Below are positions 16,651 through 25,154 of a stretch of 56,267 bases of DNA, piece after piece. Numbering within the stretch: position 1 is the stretch's first letter; every line of letters begins with the position of its first letter. A program made the position numbers and the translations under genes. This stretch comes from Nocardiopsis sp. MG754419 (GTDB taxonomy: Bacteria > Actinomycetota > Actinomycetes > Streptosporangiales > Streptosporangiaceae), in NCBI RefSeq assembly GCF_018207095.1, contig NZ_QOCZ01000015.1, forward strand, positions 1 to 56,267. Reading direction: 5' to 3'. Below the pieces are notes generated by a model. The model was not told the DNA's origin, searched no databases, and worked only from the letters and a program-made list of their open reading frames with translations.

Positions 16651-17131
16651 AGCCCGGACCAGCGTCACCGACTTTCCCAGGAGTCCCTTCTCCGGACGAC
16701 GGCCGGCGCGTGGTCCCGGGACGGTGGGCGGGACCGGTTCCCCACCCGCTCCCGGCGTGCGGCATGCGGCTCGGGAACGGACACACCTGGGGCGCGGGGG
16801 TGAGGGGCTCCAGGGCATGGACTATCCGGTGCCGGTCGCCTACGCGGTCGAGGACGTCCGGTACGCGGCCCATGAGCGGAACCAGGGACGGCTGGAGGGC
16901 GCACACGATGCCCTGTCCCGGGAACCCGGACCAGGGCCCGACCGAGCCGCCTCCGAAGCGCCGAACGCCTCCGACCGGAGCGCCGAGGCGAGGGAACGGG
17001 CGGTGCGGGGTGAGGACAGCGCTCTCGACGTCGGTGACGCCGTGGCGGCGGCCGTCGCCGAGGTCATGCTCGGCGCGGACCCACACGCGACCCATGGTGC
17101 CGCGTCGCAGCCGTCGGTCACCCTCCACTGA
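16622..17131 (+). CDS. Hypothetical low-complexity protein
   Basis: 169 residues from the ATG at 16622 inside the end of the previous gene. Composition is dominated by Gly, Arg, Ala, Glu and Pro. A conserved-looking core, YPVPVAYAVEDVRYAAHERNQ, and an Ala-rich helix (VGDAVAAAVAEVMLG) are the only structured parts. No signal peptide, membrane helix or known motif. Codon positions still follow the genome's GC bias, which supports coding. Probably the last gene of the plus-strand T4SS group; it converges on the kinase gene. Confidence 0.5.
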   Translation: MHQAGRHGARARTSVTDFPRSPFSGRRPARGPGTVGGTGSPPAPGVRHAARERTHLGRGGEGLQGMDYPVPVAYAVEDVRYAAHERNQGRLEGAHDALSREPGPGPDRAASEAPNASDRSAEARERAVRGEDSALDVGDAVAAAVAEVMLGADPHATHGAASQPSVTLH

Positions 17132-17264
17132 CGCGCTCCAGGGAGCGGGGCCCACTCCTTTCCCCGGTGTGGCGGGTATCGGTCCACCACCGATCGTGGG
17201 TGCGAGACCCGGGAGGCGTTCGGCGCCGGCCGCCGCCGGGCGCGCAGTCGCCCGATCGGGTCGG

Positions 17265-18905
17265 TCAGCCGGTGTGGGGGCGCCAATGGTCCAGATGCGC
17301 GCGGATCCCGTGGGTGCTCTTGGCCTGTGCGCCGTGGATCCGGGTGTGGTCGGCGAGCAGCGCCTCGTACGCGCGCACCGCCTCCTGCGGGCGTCCGTCC
17401 TGCCCCAGGTAGGCGGCACGGTAGTGGCGGGCGCGCAGGGTCACCGGAGCGTCGGCGCCGCGCAGCCGGGACAGGTCCGGGATCAACGCGCCGAGGAGGT
17501 CGATCGCGCGGGCCGTGTCGCCCACCTCGTGCACCTCCATGGCCAGGTACAGGCGGGCGGTGAGCGCCTTGGTGGAGTCCGGCCCCTCGACCGCGACCAG
17601 GTCGGGCAGCAGAGCACCGAGTGTGCGGGCGGACAGGCCGTGGTCGCCGGTCCGGCCCGCGTTGGTGGCCAGGTAGTAACGGGCCGCCAGTGTCTCGGGG
17701 TGGCGGGGCCCGTACACGCGGATGAGATCGGGCAGCAGCGTCTCGAACCCGGTCACGGCCCTGCTGTGGTCGCCCCCCTTCCCGATCGCGTAGGCCTCCC
17801 TGCGGCGGGCCAGCAGAGTGGCCGGGTGGTCGGCGCCGTACGCGTCGCGCAGCAGCGGGACCAGGGTGCGCAGTTCCTCGGCCGCGGTGTCGTACTCGCC
17901 GGCGTCGATGCGTTCCCGGGCGGCGTCCGCCAGTGCCGTGAGCCGGAGCGGGGAGGAACCGCCGTCGCTTTCCGTGCGATCCTCCCTCGGGTGGGGGGAG
18001 ACGACGGGTACGGGCCGGGACATCCGGATCGGGCCCGAGTGGTAGGGCAAGTGCGCGGCCAACCGCTCACGCACCTCCTCGGCGCCCGCGGGCCTGTCGC
18101 CGGGCTTCTTCGCGAGCATCTGCGACACGAGCGCGGAGAGCGCCGTCGGGATCTCGGGCCGCAGCACCGAGGGCGGACGCACCATCTGGTTCAGATGCAT
18201 GCGGAGCACCGTCAGCGGGCGGTCGCTGTAGAACGGGGGGTGCCCGGTCAGCATCTGGTAGAGGATGGCGCCCAACGAGTACAGGTCCCCGGCCCGGTCC
18301 ACCCGCTCACCGCGCACCTGCTCCGGCGGCATGTACAGCGGGGTGCCGATGACCTGTCCCGTCCGGGTGATGCGGTCGTTCTGGGTGGCCGCGGTCACCG
18401 CCGCGATACCGAAGTCGAGGATCTTCAGCGCGGGCCCGTCGAATTCGCCCTCGACCACCATGAGGTTGCCGGGTTTGACGTCCCGGTGGATGATCCCCGC
18501 CGCGTGCGCGGCGCTCAACCCGGCGGCCGCCTGCGAGGCCAGGGACGCGGTCAGGTCGATCGGCAGCGCGCCGCTCTCCCTGATGAGCTCCGACATCGGG
18601 CGCCCCGGCACCAGTTCCATCACCGTGTAGACGATGCCCTCGGGGTCGCCGGCCTCGTCGACGTCGTGGCCGAAGTCGTGGAGGATCACCACGTTGGGGT
18701 GGCCGGCAAGACGGGCGGTCAGCCGGGCCTCACGGCGGAACCGGGCCGTGACCTCGTCCGAGCCCACGCGTCCCTGCTGGATCAGCTTCACCGCGACCGG
18801 ACGGTCCAACAACTCGTCCACGCCCCGCCAGACCTGGCCCATCGCGCCCGCACCCAGCTTGGACAACAGACGGTAGCGGCCGCCCAGGACCCTTACCTCC
18901 GGCAC
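17265..18905 (-). CDS. Serine/threonine protein kinase with TPR-like tail
   Basis: 546 residues. The kinase domain (about 8-265) is complete: Gly loop LGAGAMGQV, Lys in VAVKL, catalytic loop HRDVKPGN, DFG, and activation segment GTPLYMPPEQ. The C-terminal half has degenerate tetratricopeptide repeats with the pattern HPATLLARRREAYA / HPETLAARYYLA. There is no transmembrane helix or PASTA domain, so it is a soluble kinase, probably with protein-binding repeats. GTG 18905 gives the usual short N-terminus; another GTG lies 13 codons upstream at 18944 without a clear ribosome-binding site. The substrate is not deducible. Confidence 0.92.
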   Translation of the reverse strand: MPEVRVLGGRYRLLSKLGAGAMGQVWRGVDELLDRPVAVKLIQQGRVGSDEVTARFRREARLTARLAGHPNVVILHDFGHDVDEAGDPEGIVYTVMELVPGRPMSELIRESGALPIDLTASLASQAAAGLSAAHAAGIIHRDVKPGNLMVVEGEFDGPALKILDFGIAAVTAATQNDRITRTGQVIGTPLYMPPEQVRGERVDRAGDLYSLGAILYQMLTGHPPFYSDRPLTVLRMHLNQMVRPPSVLRPEIPTALSALVSQMLAKKPGDRPAGAEEVRERLAAHLPYHSGPIRMSRPVPVVSPHPREDRTESDGGSSPLRLTALADAARERIDAGEYDTAAEELRTLVPLLRDAYGADHPATLLARRREAYAIGKGGDHSRAVTGFETLLPDLIRVYGPRHPETLAARYYLATNAGRTGDHGLSARTLGALLPDLVAVEGPDSTKALTARLYLAMEVHEVGDTARAIDLLGALIPDLSRLRGADAPVTLRARHYRAAYLGQDGRPQEAVRAYEALLADHTRIHGAQAKSTHGIRAHLDHWRPHTG

Positions 18906-19334
18906 GCGTGACCCCCAGCGATCGGACCTGCCCCCGGCCGGCACCGGGCTCAGGGGCGTACGGGGCGTAAGCGTACAACCGCTCCGGTGACGGTGTTCTG
19001 CGCGCCTCCGGGCATGCGGTGCCCTCGGTCCGGGGGTGAGGGCGTCGCCGCGTCGCGTCGGGGTTCCCGGGAACCCCGCGAACGGACCGGGCCCGCCCGG
19101 CCGGGGCGGGGGGTGAGGAGGTCACATCCTTCCGCGCAGGGCGGGCCTGGCCCACGGGGGTCGGGGACGCGACCACGGCGCACCGGCGGTCCCCGACGAG
19201 CCGCGCTCCCGCACGCGGGATCAGGTTCTCGTCGTCGCGAGGCTCCACCTCCGGAGCGGGGCGAGGGAGGACCCCGGGCCCCGGAACCGTTCGGTCCCGT
19301 GCCCCGGGGCACCCGTGTGCGCGGGGGCGGGCTC
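18906..19334. other. Intergenic region with two palindromes
   Basis: No gene is supported. A perfect 20-bp palindrome (CGGGGTTCCC then its complement) lies at 19059-19078, upstream of the kinase gene. A 14-bp palindrome GTGCCCCGGGGCAC lies at 19299-19312, just after the GH15 stop, and may be part of its terminator. Confidence 0.5.
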
Positions 19335-21140
19335 CTATTCGGCGCGCCAACCGCCCTGCCGGTCGGCGAGGTTCAACGCGGTGGTCACCAGCGGCACGTG
19401 GCTGAAGGCCTGAGGGAAGTTGCCGACCTGGCGTCCGGCGTGCGGGTCCCACTCCTCGGCCAGGAGCCCCACGTCGTTGCGCAGGGCCAGCAGGCGTTCG
19501 AACAGCTCCTTGGCCTCGTCCAGGCGGCCGATGGACAGCAGCGCGTTGGCCATCCAGAAGCTGCACGCCAGGAAGGCGCCCTCGTCACCGGGCAGCTGGT
19601 CGGCGGAGTTCTCCAGGTCGGTGCGGTAGCGCAGTACGAACCCGTCGACCATGAGTTCCTTGCGGACCGCCTCGATGGTGCCGATGACGCGGGGGTCGTC
19701 GTAGGGCAGGAACCCGACCTCGGGGATGAGCAGCAGGGCGGCGTCCAGTTCCTTGCTGCCGTAGTACTGGGTGAAGGTGTTGCGGTGCGGGTCGTAGCCG
19801 TACTCGCAGACCTCGGCGTGGATGGTGTCGCGCAGGGCCTTCCAGCGTTCGATGGGGCCCTCCTTACCGAACTCCTCGATGCTGCGCACGGCACGGTCGG
19901 CCGCTACCCAGGCCATCACCTTGGAGTGCACGAAGTGCTGGCGTGGGCCCCGCACCTCCCACAGCCCCTCGTCGGGTTCGTCCCAGCACCATTCCAGGTA
20001 GTTGACCAGGGACCTCTGGAGCCCCCACAGGTAGTCGCCACCGCGGATGCCGGACCGTCGTGCCAGGTGCAGCACGTCCATGACCTCGCCGTACACGTCC
20101 AGCTGGTACTGGCCCACCGCGGCGTTGCCGACCCTGACCGGACGGGAACCCTCGAAGCCGGGCAGCCAGTCGGCCTCCCATTCGGTGAGCCGCCGCTCGC
20201 CGCGGATGCCGTACATGATCTGCATCAGCTGGGGTTCGCCCGCCACGGCACGGACCAGCCACTCACGCCAGTCCTGTGCCTCGTCCTTGTACCCGGAGCG
20301 GATGAGCGCCTCCAGGGTGATGGTGGCGTCGCGCAGCCAGCAGTACCGGTAGTCCCAGTTGCGGACGCCGCCGATCTCCTCCGGCAGGGAGGTGGTGGGG
20401 GCGGCGACGATTCCGCCGGTGGGCTGGTAGGTGAGGGACTTCAACACGATGAGGGACCGTACGACCGCCTCACGGTAGGGGCCTTCGTAGCGGCACTGGC
20501 TCACCCAACGCTCCCAGAAGCGTTCGGTCCGCGAGAGCGCCTTCTCCGCGTCCAGGTGGTCGGACTCCTCCACCTGGGAGGGGTGCCAGGTCATGACGAA
20601 CGGGACCCGTTGGCCGGCGGAGACGGTGAAGGTGGTGTCGTGGGTGAAGTTGTGCCCCTGGAGGTTGACGGGGCTGCTCAGCCAGATGGCGTCGGGACCG
20701 GCGATGGCGACCAGTTCGGTCCCGGTCCGGTGCATCCAGGGGACGACGTGTCCGTAGTCGAAACGGATGCGCAGCGTCGTGGTCATCTCCACGGTGCCGC
20801 GCACACCCTCCACGATCCGCACGATGTGGGGGGTGCCGCCGCGGGGAGGCATGAAGTCGATCACCCGCACCGTTCCGGTGTCGGTGTCCCACTCCTGTTC
20901 GAGGATGAGGGTGTGGCCGCGGTAGCGACGTCGGTGGGCGTGGGGCTGATCGCCGGAAGGGCGCAGGACCCAGCAACCGTTCTGTTCGTCGCCCAGGAGC
21001 GCCGCGAAGCAGGCGGAGGAGTCGAAGTCGGGAAGGCACGCCCAATCGATGGAACCGTCGCGACCGACCAGTGCGGCCGTCTGCATGTCGCCGATCATTG
21101 CGTAGTCTTCAATCCGGCCGGGCACGCGGCTCACCCCCAT
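19335..21140 (-). CDS. Glycoside hydrolase family 15 protein (glucoamylase/trehalase-like)
   Basis: 601 residues. The N-terminal all-beta domain (IEDYAMIGDMQTAALVGRDG) and the (alpha/alpha)6 barrel with the catalytic-site signature NWDYRYCWLRDA are typical of cytosolic GH15 enzymes. In mycobacteria relatives of this arrangement act as trehalases; others are glucoamylases or glucodextranases, so the substrate is open. No signal peptide. The start MGVSRVPGRIEDY was preferred because the family begins shortly before the IEDYAMIGD motif; 20 additional codons upstream look non-coding. Length fits the family. Confidence 0.92.
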   Translation of the reverse strand: MGVSRVPGRIEDYAMIGDMQTAALVGRDGSIDWACLPDFDSSACFAALLGDEQNGCWVLRPSGDQPHAHRRRYRGHTLILEQEWDTDTGTVRVIDFMPPRGGTPHIVRIVEGVRGTVEMTTTLRIRFDYGHVVPWMHRTGTELVAIAGPDAIWLSSPVNLQGHNFTHDTTFTVSAGQRVPFVMTWHPSQVEESDHLDAEKALSRTERFWERWVSQCRYEGPYREAVVRSLIVLKSLTYQPTGGIVAAPTTSLPEEIGGVRNWDYRYCWLRDATITLEALIRSGYKDEAQDWREWLVRAVAGEPQLMQIMYGIRGERRLTEWEADWLPGFEGSRPVRVGNAAVGQYQLDVYGEVMDVLHLARRSGIRGGDYLWGLQRSLVNYLEWCWDEPDEGLWEVRGPRQHFVHSKVMAWVAADRAVRSIEEFGKEGPIERWKALRDTIHAEVCEYGYDPHRNTFTQYYGSKELDAALLLIPEVGFLPYDDPRVIGTIEAVRKELMVDGFVLRYRTDLENSADQLPGDEGAFLACSFWMANALLSIGRLDEAKELFERLLALRNDVGLLAEEWDPHAGRQVGNFPQAFSHVPLVTTALNLADRQGGWRAE

Positions 21141-21583
21141 CACGTCGTCACGTTCACGCGGCAGGCGCACGTACCCCGGATCGCACGGGGGGTGTCGCAC
21201 CGTCGCGCACCGCTGCGCGCACGTCCCTGTGCGCGCCCCTCGGGGGTGTTGTCGCCCGACCCGCCTCCAGGTCGGGGCGCCGTTCGGAGCACAGTCTCCT
21301 CCGGATGTCCGTCGGTAGCCTCTACCCGGTTATGTGCCCAGGTGAGGGCAGCCGAAAAGATCGGTCGGAGAATGTGCCGAATCCGGCCCCTGCCGTTTAC
21401 CGGGGTCCATCTTCCACGCCGACGGTGGCCCCCGCCACCCTCAGGTGCACGTGCATTTGCCGGTGCGCGGAAGTATGGGTGGAAATAGGGGAGTTTTTCG
21501 ATGGAGAAGTTATGACGTGGTGATCATCGACCGAGTGCGGGCCGGCCGAGGCGGGCGCGGGACCCGAAGAGCACGGTCTCGGC
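21141..21583. other. Intergenic region upstream of GH15 gene
   Basis: 443 bp without a supported gene. It contains the GH15 promoter side and the end of the yczE-like gene. The stretch around 21470-21520 is AT-rich for this genome, but I see no clear RNA structure or operator. Confidence 0.4.
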
Positions 21584-22261
21584 TCAGGCCGGAGCGCCCT
21601 CCGGATCCCCTTCGCCCCAGGGGTTCGGTGCGGGCATCCTCATCAACGGCAGGAACACCTGTGCCAGGGGGCCGATGGCCACCATGAACACCACGGTGCC
21701 CACCCCCACCGTGCCGCCGAGGAGGAAGCCGGACACCGCCACGGTCACCTCGATGAGCGTGCGCGCCGAGCGCACGGAGAGTCCCCGCGCGGCGAGCCCG
21801 GTCATCAACCCGTCGCGCGGGCCCGGGCCCAGTCCGACGCCGATGTAGCACCCGGTGGCGACCGCGCAGACCAGCACCCCCGACGCCAGCAGCAGCACCC
21901 GCCAGGCCAGAACCTCGGTGGTGGGCAGCAGCCACAGGGAGACGTCCACCGACACACCGACCATCACCACGTTGCTCAGCGTGCCGATCCCGGCCCGTTG
22001 CCGCAGGGGGATCCACAGCAACATGAGCAGCGCGCCGACGAGCACGCTCCAGGTGCCGATCGACAGCCCGGTCTGCAGGGACAGGCCCTGGTGCAGGACG
22101 TCCCAGGGCATCGCGCCGAGGTCGGAGCGCAGGAGCAGGGCGCCACTGAGGCCGTACAGGTACAGGCCCGCGTAGAGCTGGACCAGACGGCGCAGGCGTG
22201 GCCGCGGCAGGGCCGGGGCGATCAGGACCCCGGCGAGCAGGGCGCGGACCGAAGAGAACAC
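21584..22261 (-). CDS. YczE/YyaS-family integral membrane protein
   Basis: 225 residues with about six transmembrane helices. Conserved family features are the first-helix region YAGLYLYGLSGALLLRSDLGAMPWDVLHQGL and a glycine/proline loop GVGLGPGPRDGLMTGL. Members act in the membrane with unknown substrate; in Bacillus the relative lies beside surfactin genes. GTG 22261 was chosen because AAGGAAG stands at correct distance; the frame is open upstream but overlaps the divergent promoter. In many actinomycetes this gene is divergently paired with a MocR-type regulator, exactly as here. Confidence 0.88.
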   Translation of the reverse strand: MFSSVRALLAGVLIAPALPRPRLRRLVQLYAGLYLYGLSGALLLRSDLGAMPWDVLHQGLSLQTGLSIGTWSVLVGALLMLLWIPLRQRAGIGTLSNVVMVGVSVDVSLWLLPTTEVLAWRVLLLASGVLVCAVATGCYIGVGLGPGPRDGLMTGLAARGLSVRSARTLIEVTVAVSGFLLGGTVGVGTVVFMVAIGPLAQVFLPLMRMPAPNPWGEGDPEGAPA

Positions 22262-22287
22262 GGCCTTCCTTTCGACACGAATCATCC

Positions 22288-22302
22288 GGTCATTGGATGA
22301 CC
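22288..22302. promoter_or_regulatory. Putative operator between yczE and its MocR regulator
   Basis: Inverted repeat GGTCAT-TGG-ATGACC in the divergent intergenic region, about 30 bases before the yczE-type start and 100 before the MocR start. It is suited to autoregulated control of both genes, but binding is untested. Confidence 0.5.
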
Positions 22303-22404
22303 ATCCTTCATGGGGTGCCACTTCGGTATCGTGGACCACGCAGTGCCGGGATTGAAGAGCCAATCGGGACAAGTGGCCCGATTCCTACCGTGCGAGAGGG
22401 GCCC

Positions 22405-23865
22405 ATGGCGAAGCAGCGCAGCGATCGCCCCGGAACCGGCGGCGGAACACGCAGGATCAACGGGCGCCTTCTGGCCCGCCTCATCGGCGAGGCCCCCGTC
22501 GAACGCCCGTTCTACCTGGCCATCGCCCAGTCGATCAGCGGTCTGGTGCTGGACGGGCGGGTCCCCACCCACACCCGTCTGCCCGCCGAGCGCGACCTGG
22601 CGACCGCCCTGGGCGTCAGTCGCAACACCATCACGGCCGCCTACGCGTGGCTGCGCGACCACAGTTTCCTGGACAGCAGACAGGGCGCGGGCAGCTGGAC
22701 GGTCCTGCCGGACGCGGGGATCCACGAGTCCTCCTCGTTCGCCCCCGCCGCCGAGCACATCGACCTCGGGGTGGCCGCGCCGCCCGCCGTCGAGGGGCTG
22801 CGGGAGGCCTCCTTCCACGCGTGCGAACAGCTCGCCGCGCACGTTTCCGGTCTGGGCTACTACCCCTACGGCCTGCCCGAACTGCGCCACGCCATCGCCC
22901 GTCGCTACGTCGAACGCGGTCTGCCCACGACGCCCGAACAGATCTTCGTCACCAACGGCGCCCAACAGGGCATCACCCTCGCCATGGACCTGCTGGTCCA
23001 GGAGGGCGACCAGGTGCTGTTGGAATCGCCCACCTATCCGCACGGACTGGACGCCGCCCGCCGCAACGGGGCGCGCATCCGCACCACCGGGGTCACGCCC
23101 CAGGGGTGGGACATGGAGTACCTGGTGGACGCCTTCCGCCAGTGGAAACCGGCCGCGGCGTACATGGTCCCCGACTTCCACAACCCCACCGGCGCGCTCA
23201 TGGACGACGACGAGCGTCACGTCCTGGTCCGTGAGGCGCGCCGCGCCAACACCCACCTGATCGTCGACGAGTCCGCCGCGGAACTGGCCATCGACTCCGG
23301 GGACCTGCCGGCCCCGGTGGCCATCCACGACACCGACGGTCGGGTGCTGACCGTGGGTTCGGTGGCCAAGCTGTTCTGGGGCGGGCTGCGCGTGGGCTGG
23401 GTACGCGCCACGCCACCGATGGTGTCCCGGCTCATGCAGGTGCGCCAACGCTTCGACCTGGCCGGTTCGGTGCACGACCAGCTCACCGCCACCCACCTGC
23501 TCGCGGACGTACTGCGGATCCGGGCGGAGCGCAGCCGTCAGCTGCGCCGCAACCGCGACGCCCTCCTGGCCGCCCTGCGTGAACGGTTGCCCGACTGGCG
23601 TCCCAGTGTGCCCGGGGGAGGGCTGGTGCTGTGGGCGGCCCTGCCCCAGCCGATGGCCGGCTCTCTGGCGGCCAACGCGATCCGGCACGGGGTCCACCCG
23701 GCCGCGGGCCCGGTGTTCGGGACGGACGGCACCCTGGAGCGGTACCTCCGGCTGGCCTACACCCGCCCGCCGGAGGTCATGGTCGACGCGGTGGACCGGT
23801 TGGCCGCCGCCTACCACGAGACGTTGGCCCACCCCGCCCAGCCCCGGAGCCGCCTGTACGTGTGA
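22405..23865 (+). CDS. MocR-family PLP-dependent transcriptional regulator (YczR-type)
   Basis: 486 residues. The N-terminal GntR winged helix (about 25-100; LPAERDLATALGVSRNTITAAYAWL) is fused to a class I aminotransferase-like domain. Visible are the PLP-contact region NGAQQGITLAMDLL, the NPTG motif in DFHNPTGALM, and the Schiff-base Lys in VGSVAKLFWGGLRVGW. MocR proteins sense PLP or amino compounds. ATG 22405 follows GAGAGGGG. Divergent from the yczE-like membrane gene, which is its expected target; the pairing is widespread in actinobacteria. Confidence 0.93.
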   Translation: MAKQRSDRPGTGGGTRRINGRLLARLIGEAPVERPFYLAIAQSISGLVLDGRVPTHTRLPAERDLATALGVSRNTITAAYAWLRDHSFLDSRQGAGSWTVLPDAGIHESSSFAPAAEHIDLGVAAPPAVEGLREASFHACEQLAAHVSGLGYYPYGLPELRHAIARRYVERGLPTTPEQIFVTNGAQQGITLAMDLLVQEGDQVLLESPTYPHGLDAARRNGARIRTTGVTPQGWDMEYLVDAFRQWKPAAAYMVPDFHNPTGALMDDDERHVLVREARRANTHLIVDESAAELAIDSGDLPAPVAIHDTDGRVLTVGSVAKLFWGGLRVGWVRATPPMVSRLMQVRQRFDLAGSVHDQLTATHLLADVLRIRAERSRQLRRNRDALLAALRERLPDWRPSVPGGGLVLWAALPQPMAGSLAANAIRHGVHPAAGPVFGTDGTLERYLRLAYTRPPEVMVDAVDRLAAAYHETLAHPAQPRSRLYV

Positions 23866-23981
23866 ACCGGCACGGTCCGCCCGCACGCGCGGCGCCCTGC
23901 CCGGAGCACGCCTCGCACCGCGCCGGGACACCACCGCGCGGGCCCTCCCGGAGGCAGGGGGACGGCCCGCGGGCGGGGTCC

Positions 23982-24803
23982 TCACACGGTGAACCGGTGG
24001 GCGAAGCGGATCACCTCGCCCAGGACCTCCTCGCGGTTGGTCTCGTTGAAGACCTCGTGACGGGCGCCCGGGAAGATCCGCGCGGTCACGTCCTCGCCGG
24101 CCAGGCGCTCGATCCCCACCTTGGTGTCGCAGACCGGTACCAGCGCGTCCTCATGGCCGTGGACCCACAGCAACGGCAGCGATCCCACACTCCCCGCGGT
24201 GGTGCCGCGCTCCAACTCGGTGAGCAGAGCGTTCACCGTGGTGCGCTTGAACGGGCCGTGCCAGACCAGCGGGTCCTCGACGTAGGCCCGTCCCACGGCG
24301 GGGTCCCGGGACAGGGTCGCCGGATCGATGGGGACGTCGGGGATCTCCGCGGCGGCGGACAGTTCCTCGGCCGCGGTCCAGCGGCCCAGGACCGGTCCGG
24401 AGAGCACCAGCGCCTGCACGGACTCCGGGTACACCTGCGCGTAGCGGGCGGCGATCATGCCGCCCATCGAGTGGCCGATCAGGACCAGCGGGAGGGTCCG
24501 GTAGGCCGTGCGGGCCTGAGTGATCACACGGTGCACGTCTTGGACGACGCCGGCGTAGTCGTCGATCAGGACACGTTCTCCCGAGGACCCGCCGTGCCCG
24601 CGGTGGTCGGCGCCGTAGACCACCGCGCCGGCCGCGCACAGGTCCTCGGCCACCTGCCCGTAGCGGCCCAGGTGCTCGCCGTACCCGTGCACCAGGATCG
24701 CCAGCCAGGTGGGTTCGCGTTCGGTGGACACCCAGGCCCGTGCCGCCAACCTCGCCGAACCGTCCGGCCCACCCGCCAGGGCCCACTCGCGTGTGCTGAT
24801 CAC
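23982..24803 (-). CDS. Alpha/beta hydrolase, monoacylglycerol lipase-like
   Basis: 273 residues with a GTG start. Nucleophile elbow GHSMGG, oxyanion strand VHGYGEHLGRY and acidic/His positions (HGHEDALVPV, PGARHEVFNE) match the Hydrolase_4 / monoacylglycerol lipase group. DHRGHGGSSG is the typical motif after strand 4. No signal peptide, so a cytosolic esterase or lipase. Converges on the MocR gene. The substrate is inferred from the family only. Confidence 0.9.
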   Translation of the reverse strand: MISTREWALAGGPDGSARLAARAWVSTEREPTWLAILVHGYGEHLGRYGQVAEDLCAAGAVVYGADHRGHGGSSGERVLIDDYAGVVQDVHRVITQARTAYRTLPLVLIGHSMGGMIAARYAQVYPESVQALVLSGPVLGRWTAAEELSAAAEIPDVPIDPATLSRDPAVGRAYVEDPLVWHGPFKRTTVNALLTELERGTTAGSVGSLPLLWVHGHEDALVPVCDTKVGIERLAGEDVTARIFPGARHEVFNETNREEVLGEVIRFAHRFTV

Positions 24804-25107
24804 CGTGTCCTGCCTCCTCGTCGCCGTGCCGGTCTGCGACGATCGAAGGGTCGCCGCCGGGCCGGCTCACCCTAGAGCATGGGGCACCCGGTACGGCGGT
24901 GACACCACCCGCGCGCCGAGTGGAGCGGACATGGAAGCGCACAACGTTCGGGCAACGATTCCCCCGGTTCCTTGGGGTGAAGGTCCACACATGAGCGGGA
25001 TTCGTCGTGGTCATCGACGAAATGCCGCAAAAGACGTGATCGAGGCTACTCAACGTGAAAAAGGATCTTCTACGCTGAGGAGTGGGTATCCCTCGGGAGG
25101 GTGCACC
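24804..25107. other. Intergenic region upstream of the moaA leader
   Basis: About 300 bp holding the divergent promoters of the hydrolase and moaA. No molybdenum-cofactor riboswitch structure could be recognised by eye. No gene supported. Confidence 0.4.
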
Positions 25108-25149
25108 ATGCCGTACCGCCTGCTCGGCGACACAGACTGGAGAGGGTGA
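25108..25149 (+). CDS. Short leader ORF in front of moaA
   Basis: A 13-codon ORF (MPYRLLGDTDWRG) starting with ATG six bases after a strong GGGAGGG and ending in TGA six bases before the moaA GTG. The ribosome-binding site is better than that of moaA itself. It may be a translated leader coupled to moaA. No conserved peptide family is recognised. Confidence 0.45.
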   Translation: MPYRLLGDTDWRG

Positions 25150-25154
25150 CGCCC

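Noticed and set aside
22282-23985. 567-residue minus-strand frame opposite the MocR gene
   Set aside because: Low-complexity Gly/Val/Arg shadow of a well-supported gene.
24804-25154. Molybdenum-cofactor riboswitch before moaA
   Set aside because: No recognisable conserved helices of that riboswitch could be drawn by eye; only the short leader ORF is supportable.
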